Assembly: GCA_022059125.1 (NCBI GenBank)
Contig: JAEUWY010000012.1
Span: 1,178,001 to 1,242,000, forward strand
Length of the DNA: 64,000 bases
Direction: 5' to 3'
Origin: Corynespora cassiicola
Taxonomy: Eukaryota; Ascomycota; Dothideomycetes; Pleosporales; Corynesporascaceae
Below, piece by piece: positions 58,854 through 64,000 of this stretch (positions are counted from its first letter, which is position 1; each line of letters opens with the position of its first letter). Made by a program: the position numbers and the translations under genes. The notes under the pieces are model-generated. The model was not told the origin of the DNA. It did not search any database and was given only the letters and a program-made list of their open reading frames with translations.

Positions 58854-59762
58854 TCAGACCCAATCGATATCGCTTTCCACATTCTCCATCGCCTTAAGGT
58901 AATGTCTCGGAAGCGAGGCCCCCGTGATGGCGAAATTTCTCTTAGGCCCCTCAAACAGAACCGTCGGCATGGTATCCACGCCATTCCTGCCCTGCTCCCT
59001 AGTCGCCATCTCGAAACCCCCAAGCCTCAGCCGTTCTTTCTCGACCAGATTCCTGGCATCCTGCTCCGAGAAGCCGGCAACCAGGAGGGCATTCGTGAGC
59101 GCCTGATTGAAAGACAGATTCGCGTTATGGGTAAAGAGATGGGTGTACAATGCTATCCTCCCAAGTCAGCTTCCCCAACCCATACTCCGACCAAGCAAAC
59201 TGCCACAAAAAAAGCAGCAGCAGCAGCAGAAGCAGCAGCCTGGCATCCCCCCAAACCCTCGCAGGAAGGAAACCACAAGAAAGGAATGAAGAGAAACTCA
59301 CACATCAAAACCCAATCCGCCCCCTCCACCCCCGCTCTCAGCTGCGCACCCCCCAACACCCGATGCGCCTGCAACGTATCCGCCACCACCCGTCTGAAAT
59401 CGAACGCGACATCGAGCCGCCCCATGCGGGATACGTGCCGTGCAAACCACTCCCTCGTGCCCTCTCTACTGTCGCACTCTTCGCCCAAGTACCAGGCGTC
59501 TCTGTCGGGGCCTTGGAGGGAAGGATCGGGGAGCAGCTGGCAAGGCGCGATTCTGAGGTTGAAAAGGATGGGGGAGTTGGGGTGTTGGGTGCGGAAGCGG
59601 GAGAGGGCTTTGCGGAGGTGGATGTAGGCGATGTATGTCCTTTTTTTTTGGGAGATGAGTTGGAGGGGAGAAAGACTTGGATACAGGTTTGAGAGTGAGG
59701 AAGACGTACCATGGGCAGATTGTGTCGAGGACGAATGTTATGGTAGAATCGTACTTTGCCAT
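58854..59762 (-). CDS. DsbA/FrnE-family thioredoxin-fold protein
   Basis: Three exons: 59762-59710, 59639-59302 and 59152-58854, about 229 aa. An upstream in-frame ATG at 59783 would add seven residues. The start DSTITFVLDTICPWTYIAY gives the FrnE position, with CPWT where the classic enzyme has CPWC, so the resolving cysteine is replaced by Thr. Later features fit the family: the helical insert (GLxxxARxLVEKE-like: GFSEQDARNLVEKE) and the cis-Pro loop GVDTMPTVLF. FrnE-like proteins are thiol oxidoreductases or glutathione-dependent isomerases in the cytosol. With one Cys, a glutathione-linked role is more likely than disulphide exchange. The second intron contains a (gca)n repeat and the first a run of nine T on the plus strand. 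Confidence 0.83.
59212..59242. repeat. (gca)n trinucleotide repeat inside an intron
   Basis: About nine near-perfect gca units within the second intron of the DsbA-like gene (59153-59301). Confidence 0.8.
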
Positions 59763-60287
59763 GGAAAGATAGGAAAGGCCCATGTTAGCGAGCGGTGCAA
59801 AATGAAAATTAATGCAGGGTGGTGGATTACAGGCTATTGCAGGTGTAGAGGCGCACGGGATTGTTGTGCGATGGGATGCCAGAGCTAGAACGTGGTTCAC
59901 CGGGAAGCTACAATGCGTGGAATGATTGGAGAGCAAGCTCTCGTCAGTAGCTATGGACCAGCATCATGCGGGGGCATGCACGCTAAAATTAAGCCTAAAT
60001 CCATCCCCTGTTGCGTGATGTGGCTGAAGACGAGTGGCAACATATGGGGCGAGGCCGGGGTAGGTAAGGATATGTTCAATAGAGCTGCTCTGATAAATAT
60101 GTCCAATTAAACATCAATCTGCACGTTGAAAACGAAGCCTGCTCGACGAGCAGATGGATAAAGAAGTCTTCACGAGAAGAGGATCTTTTCCGGACCTCCC
60201 GCTAATGCTAAAAAACAAGTGATATACCGTCTCTCCTTGCTCCCAAAGCAGACCAACGGAACGCCGTCATATACCGTAAAGAGGTCG
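59763..60287. other. Intergenic region, DsbA-like / RVS167
   Basis: 525 bp with no gene. A small palindrome (ctgctcg-a-cgagcag, 60139-60153) lies 135 bp past the RVS167 stop and could form a hairpin in its 3' UTR. Confidence 0.45.
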
Positions 60288-61879
60288 TCATGTGTTGAGC
60301 TTAACATAATTGCCTAGACTCTGTTAGTGTTGCCTATTGCGGCGATGGCAAGGGAAACGCGTGACATACCAGGAAATTGGCCCTGCTTGCCCCGGACTTT
60401 ACCCGTCCACCACTCGTTTTCGTTCTGTGTGCGTGATATGATTTCAATCACATCACCGGTAAGGAAACTAAGGTCGCCCTCGGCCTGCGCCTCGTAGTCG
60501 TACAGGGCGGTGACAGTTTCTGCAGCGGGCGTGCCGCTTAACCGAGACGGCTTCGGCTTGGGTGGAGGTGGTGCCGCGCCTTTCGACTTGGCAACAGAGC
60601 CCCACGATGTCGCTGAGGGCGGAGGAGACAGAGTGCCATTTGCGGGACCAGGGCTGTAAGGAGGAGGCGGGGCATCGGTACCATCGGACAGAGTCGACCT
60701 CCTTGTTGAAGCTGCTTCACCCTTGGCCTCGAGGGCTTTGGTGGCGTAGCGCGAGCCCGTCTGGCCAGGCCTACGGCCGCCGGTGGTCTTGAACTTGGTG
60801 AGTGAGATGGCCTCTGCCCGTTCTTGAACATCCCCACGCTTCTTCTCGTATGCGGCCTCGATGTCTAGGGTGAGGTCGAAGTAGCCAATGTCCATGTTCT
60901 GCATGCGCTCGTGCAGCGTGTAGAAGACATTAAGTTGCATGTAGTAGAATGACTGGAACAAGGGCTTGATGAACTCGCGCTCCAGTCTGAACAGCTTGGG
61001 CAGCTCCTCCTTCAACAAGTCGTTGAAGTAGTTGAAGTCTTGGGTGGCCTGCTCCACGTCGTTCTCGGCACGATAGATGGCCTTCTCGTCCTTGAGGGTC
61101 TTTTCCTTCTTATCCTGAAGCTTCTTGAGGGCAGTCCTGTGTCGGTCGTAGTCGAGTTGCTTGTGGTCTCGCTTGAGGGCGACCTTGCGGACGGCCTTGA
61201 TGATCTCCAGGAGCTCATCTGCTGGTCGAATTACGCGGGTTTCAATCATCTCTAGCTCAGGCTTGAGCGTTTCCTGTAGTTCTCGGACAATGACCTCATA
61301 CTCCTCGCATGCTTCTATGCCGGCCTTGTTTCCCTCGTCGTGAAAGGAGTCTGGATCCGACATTCGTCCGGATATGGGTTTGTAGATTTCTGCAATGGCT
61401 TTTGAGAACTCGATCTGGTGCGTGAGCATGCCTGCGAAATTGGCGTTAGCTGGCTAGTCTGGGGTGCTCAAGGCTGCCAACACGGACCATTTATGGACTC
61501 AAAGTATCTGTAGGGCGTCAGTCAATGGAGAGGGGACGAGAATCAGCGGGCGTCATACTTTTTGGAGTCATCGTGTAGCTTCTTCGTCTCCTTCTCCAGC
61601 TCCTCGAAGCGGCGCTCGGCATCGATATAGATGGGATCTTTGGTGATCTCACCCTGTGTGTAGCAGAGATATCAGCGAAAAGTCCGAGAGGCCCGGAAGA
61701 GGGCGCGAATGGGCAGCGTGCCCAGGGGCAAATGCAGAGAGAGACGTACGATATTGAAGCGCTGCTTGAAGGTTTGCGGCGCCTGCAGTGCATGGTTAGC
61801 AATGTCGGGAGCAGGTGGGCAGGGCGCATCAGGAAGCTCGCACCCGAGTGACGCTCTTGGTCAGGCCTTTCCAGCTCAT
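60288..61879 (-). CDS. RVS167: BAR-SH3 endocytic protein (Rvs167/amphiphysin)
   Basis: Six exons: 61879-61844, 61782-61750, 61653-61559, 61507-61488, 61431-60370 and 60313-60288, about 423 aa. The first exons are tiny (36, 33, 95 and 20 bases) and together rebuild the conserved start [20 protein letters not shown]. The BAR domain covers about residues 1-235 with helices of charged residues ([40 protein letters not shown]). A Gly/Pro/Ala/Ser linker follows, then a C-terminal SH3 ([34 protein letters not shown]). The last intron splits the SH3 so that GNYVKLNT is restored. It bends and cuts endocytic membranes with actin patches and usually pairs with Rvs161. The exon 4 donor is GTCCGT, not the usual GTAxGT. 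Confidence 0.94.
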
Positions 61880-62475
61880 TGGTTGGAGGGGGAAGTAAGT
61901 CTACAGGAGATTGATACAGAGAGAAGCGTGTACGGGGGAGTGGGGATGTGTGGCTCGCAGCAGGGGAGCGGTGCAGAGCAGGGAGCGTGGTTTGGGCAGT
62001 TTTGGCGCGCAGGCAGCGTTTGGCGGGCGCTGTTCGGGCTTTGAAGGGTTTCTGGCTATGACGATGGCCGCAGTGGCTTAGCCCATCCCGTGCGCTGTGG
62101 CAGCGCTTGGCCTGCTTCGGGCATGGCGCAATCCTCGCCGTCCTCGCAAGCAGCTCGCGCCGCCCAAAGCGGATGCCCTCCAGCGCCCGCCGTGGATGGG
62201 CCTGCGACGCCCGAGTGGCCCTGCCAGCGTGCGGCAGGCCGGCCTCTGGCAAAGAACAGTGCCTGCGCCGACCAACCCGCGCAATCCGGCGGCGATCGCA
62301 GCGCTGGCGGTGCCTGCAGGGCTGCTGGGTGGCTGCCATGTACTGGTTACCCCTCGGCTCGGCCTCGCTTACGTAACCGCCTGCCCCAAGGCGGCAAGCT
62401 TCGGTGGAGCTTGAGGCAAATCTTGTCGACATTTCTCTTCCACCCGCCTCTCCCCCCTCTCTTCTCCCCATCACA
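61880..62475. promoter_or_regulatory. Divergent promoter RVS167 / NFS1
   Basis: 596 bp between the two start codons, GC-rich with C/T-rich runs just before the NFS1 ATG (about 62428-62470). Overlapping frames of 60-178 codons occur here but look like GC-rich chance frames. Confidence 0.5.
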
Positions 62476-64000
62476 ATGCCCAACATCGCACCCACCGTCG
62501 CGAGGCAGGCCCTCCGCATTGCGTCTCGTCGCTACCCCGCGAGTTCCTTTGCCCGCCTCGCCCCTCGGGCGGCTGCGCGGTCCTACGTGTCGGAGACGAA
62601 GCCGTCCAATGCCACCGTCAACATAGACACGGCCATCAAGGCCGACCAGAAGGCCTTTCTCAATGAGACGGGCAAGAAGGCAAGCGAGGCGACGATGCCG
62701 ACCACGGGCATGGCCGGCGACGCCATGCTTAGTCCCACTGCTGGTAATTTTTGCCTGCTGTCCCCCTCCGCCAGGGCGTTGCACTAACCCATCACAGGAA
62801 TCCTCAAGCAGGCGACCATCATGGACGAGGGCAGCCGGCCAATCTACCTGGACATGCAGGCTACAACGCCCATGGACCCGCGTGTCGTCGACGCCATGCT
62901 GCCCTTCATGACCGGCCTTTACGGCAACCCTCATTCGCGTACCCACGCCTACGGCTGGGAGTCTGAGAAGGCTATCGAGGAGGCGCGAGCCCACATTGCG
63001 AACGTCATTGGTGCTGACCCCAAGGAGATCATCTTCACCAGCGGTGCAACCGAGAGCAATAACATGAGTATCAAGGGCGTAGCCCGCTTCAGGAATCGAG
63101 GTGGCAAGAAGAACCACATCATCACCTGTCAGACTGAGCACAAGTGCGTTTTGGACAGCTGTCGCCACTTGCAGGACGACGGCTTCAAGGTCACTTACCT
63201 TCCAGTACAAAACAACGGTCTCATCGACCTCGCACAGCTCGAGGCCTCGATCCGTCCCGAGACCTCGATTGTCAGCATCATGACCGTGAACAACGAGATT
63301 GGTGTTGTCCAACCCATTGAGGAGATTGGCAAACTCTGCCGGTCAAAGGGCGTGTACTTCCACACTGATGCCGCGCAGGCTGTTGGCAAGATTCCCTTGG
63401 ACGTGAACAAGATGAACATTGATCTCATGTCCATCTCTGGGCACAAGATCTATGGCCCCAAGGGCATTGGTGCTTGCTACGTCCGGCGACGACCTAGGGT
63501 CAGACTTGAGCCCATCATCAGCGGAGGTGGACAGGAGCGTGGTCTGCGCAGCGGCACCTTGGCCCCTACGCTGATTGTGGGCATGGGTGAGGCCGCCCGG
63601 ATCTGCAAGGAAGAAATGGAGGTACGTTTGAAATCTTTCTCTTCATTCAAACACGTCACAATGATTATGAGCACCAAAACATGCATGGCTTGCAGAGTGT
63701 TAGGCGGCTTCGGTCGCCGACTCGCCATGTTGACAAATGTGCAGGGGTTATGAGACTGTTTTGACATTGCTTGTTCTGTTACAAACCAGACATTTGGGAG
63801 CAAAAGCTAACATGCTTGCTGCAGTATGATACCAAGCGCATTTCGTACCTTTCGAATCGCCTGCTCTCTGGTCTTCTGTCGCTCGAACACACCACGTTGA
63901 ACGGCGACCGCGAGCGTCACTACCCTGGCTGCGTCAACGTTTCCTTTGCCTACGTCGAGGGAGAGTCTCTCCTCATGGCTCTCAAGGACATTGCCCTGTC
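62476..64000 (+). CDS. NFS1: Mitochondrial cysteine desulfurase (partial)
   Basis: Three exons are seen, 62476-62743, 62798-63621 and 63825-64000, and the gene runs past the right edge (about 420 codons present). The second intron is 203 bp, longer than most here. The N-terminus ([30 protein letters not shown]) is rich in Arg, Ala and Ser, a typical mitochondrial presequence. PLP-enzyme motifs: [55 protein letters not shown] and the [12 protein letters not shown] loop with the Schiff-base Lys. The active-site Cys loop lies beyond the window. NFS1 takes sulfur from cysteine for iron-sulfur clusters with Isd11 and Isu1. Confidence 0.96.

Noticed and set aside
61884..62626. Long GC-rich frames in the RVS167/NFS1 spacer
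   Set aside because: High-GC chance frames overlapping in all phases, rich in Arg/Ala/Gly with no domains.
1..64000. tRNA, rRNA, CRISPR or intact transposon
   Set aside because: I looked for T-loop-like sequences, terminal repeats and regular spaced repeats and saw none convincing; a covariance-model search would settle the tRNA question.

Overview
The window looks like nuclear DNA of a filamentous ascomycete (Pezizomycotina; Dothideomycetes is my guess, from protein flavour only). The reasons are dense genes on both strands, many 50-65 bp GT-AG introns with CTAAC-type branch sites, a trifunctional TRP1/trpC gene, an alpha-factor-type pheromone receptor, and fungal housekeeping genes such as NUP192, RVS167, SSN3, RIB1, ERV41 and NFS1. 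All gene models were built by hand from reading frames, splice signals and remembered family motifs. No database search was run.

Layout. 0-10 kb: MetE/UROD-like protein (-), Ste2-type pheromone receptor (-), BRCT nuclear protein with a possible FHA region (+), homeodomain factor (-). 10-13 kb: a 2.7 kb stretch with no supportable gene. 13-19 kb: NmrA-like protein (+), two small disordered hydrophilin-like proteins (+), ERV41 (+). 19-30 kb: BRCT protein (-), TRP1 (-) divergent from NUP192 (+). 31-39 kb: secreted CAP protein (-), SSN3/CDK8 kinase (-) divergent from an MFS transporter (+), RIB1 (+).

39-52 kb looks AT-richer and accessory. It holds an alpha/beta hydrolase (-), a cytochrome P450 (+) and an aldehyde dehydrogenase (-), which could form a small catabolic or secondary-metabolic set. 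Next to them is a 4 kb wreck of a GHKL-ATPase/DUF3883 (sacsin/NOV-like) gene. That pseudogene carries a 181-bp internal inversion (51612-51792), several one-base frameshifts and one in-frame stop, and is the most unusual object here.

52-64 kb: a third hydrophilin-like gene (-), a 3.3 kb gene-poor stretch, a secreted type-B carboxylesterase (+), a DsbA/FrnE-like protein with a CPWT motif (-), RVS167 (-) divergent from NFS1 (+). NFS1 runs off the right edge.

Most genes work independently. The links the sequence suggests are shared divergent promoters (TRP1/NUP192, SSN3/MFS, RVS167/NFS1, hydrolase/P450) and the hydrolase-P450-ALDH neighbourhood. No rRNA, tRNA, CRISPR array or intact transposon was recognised.
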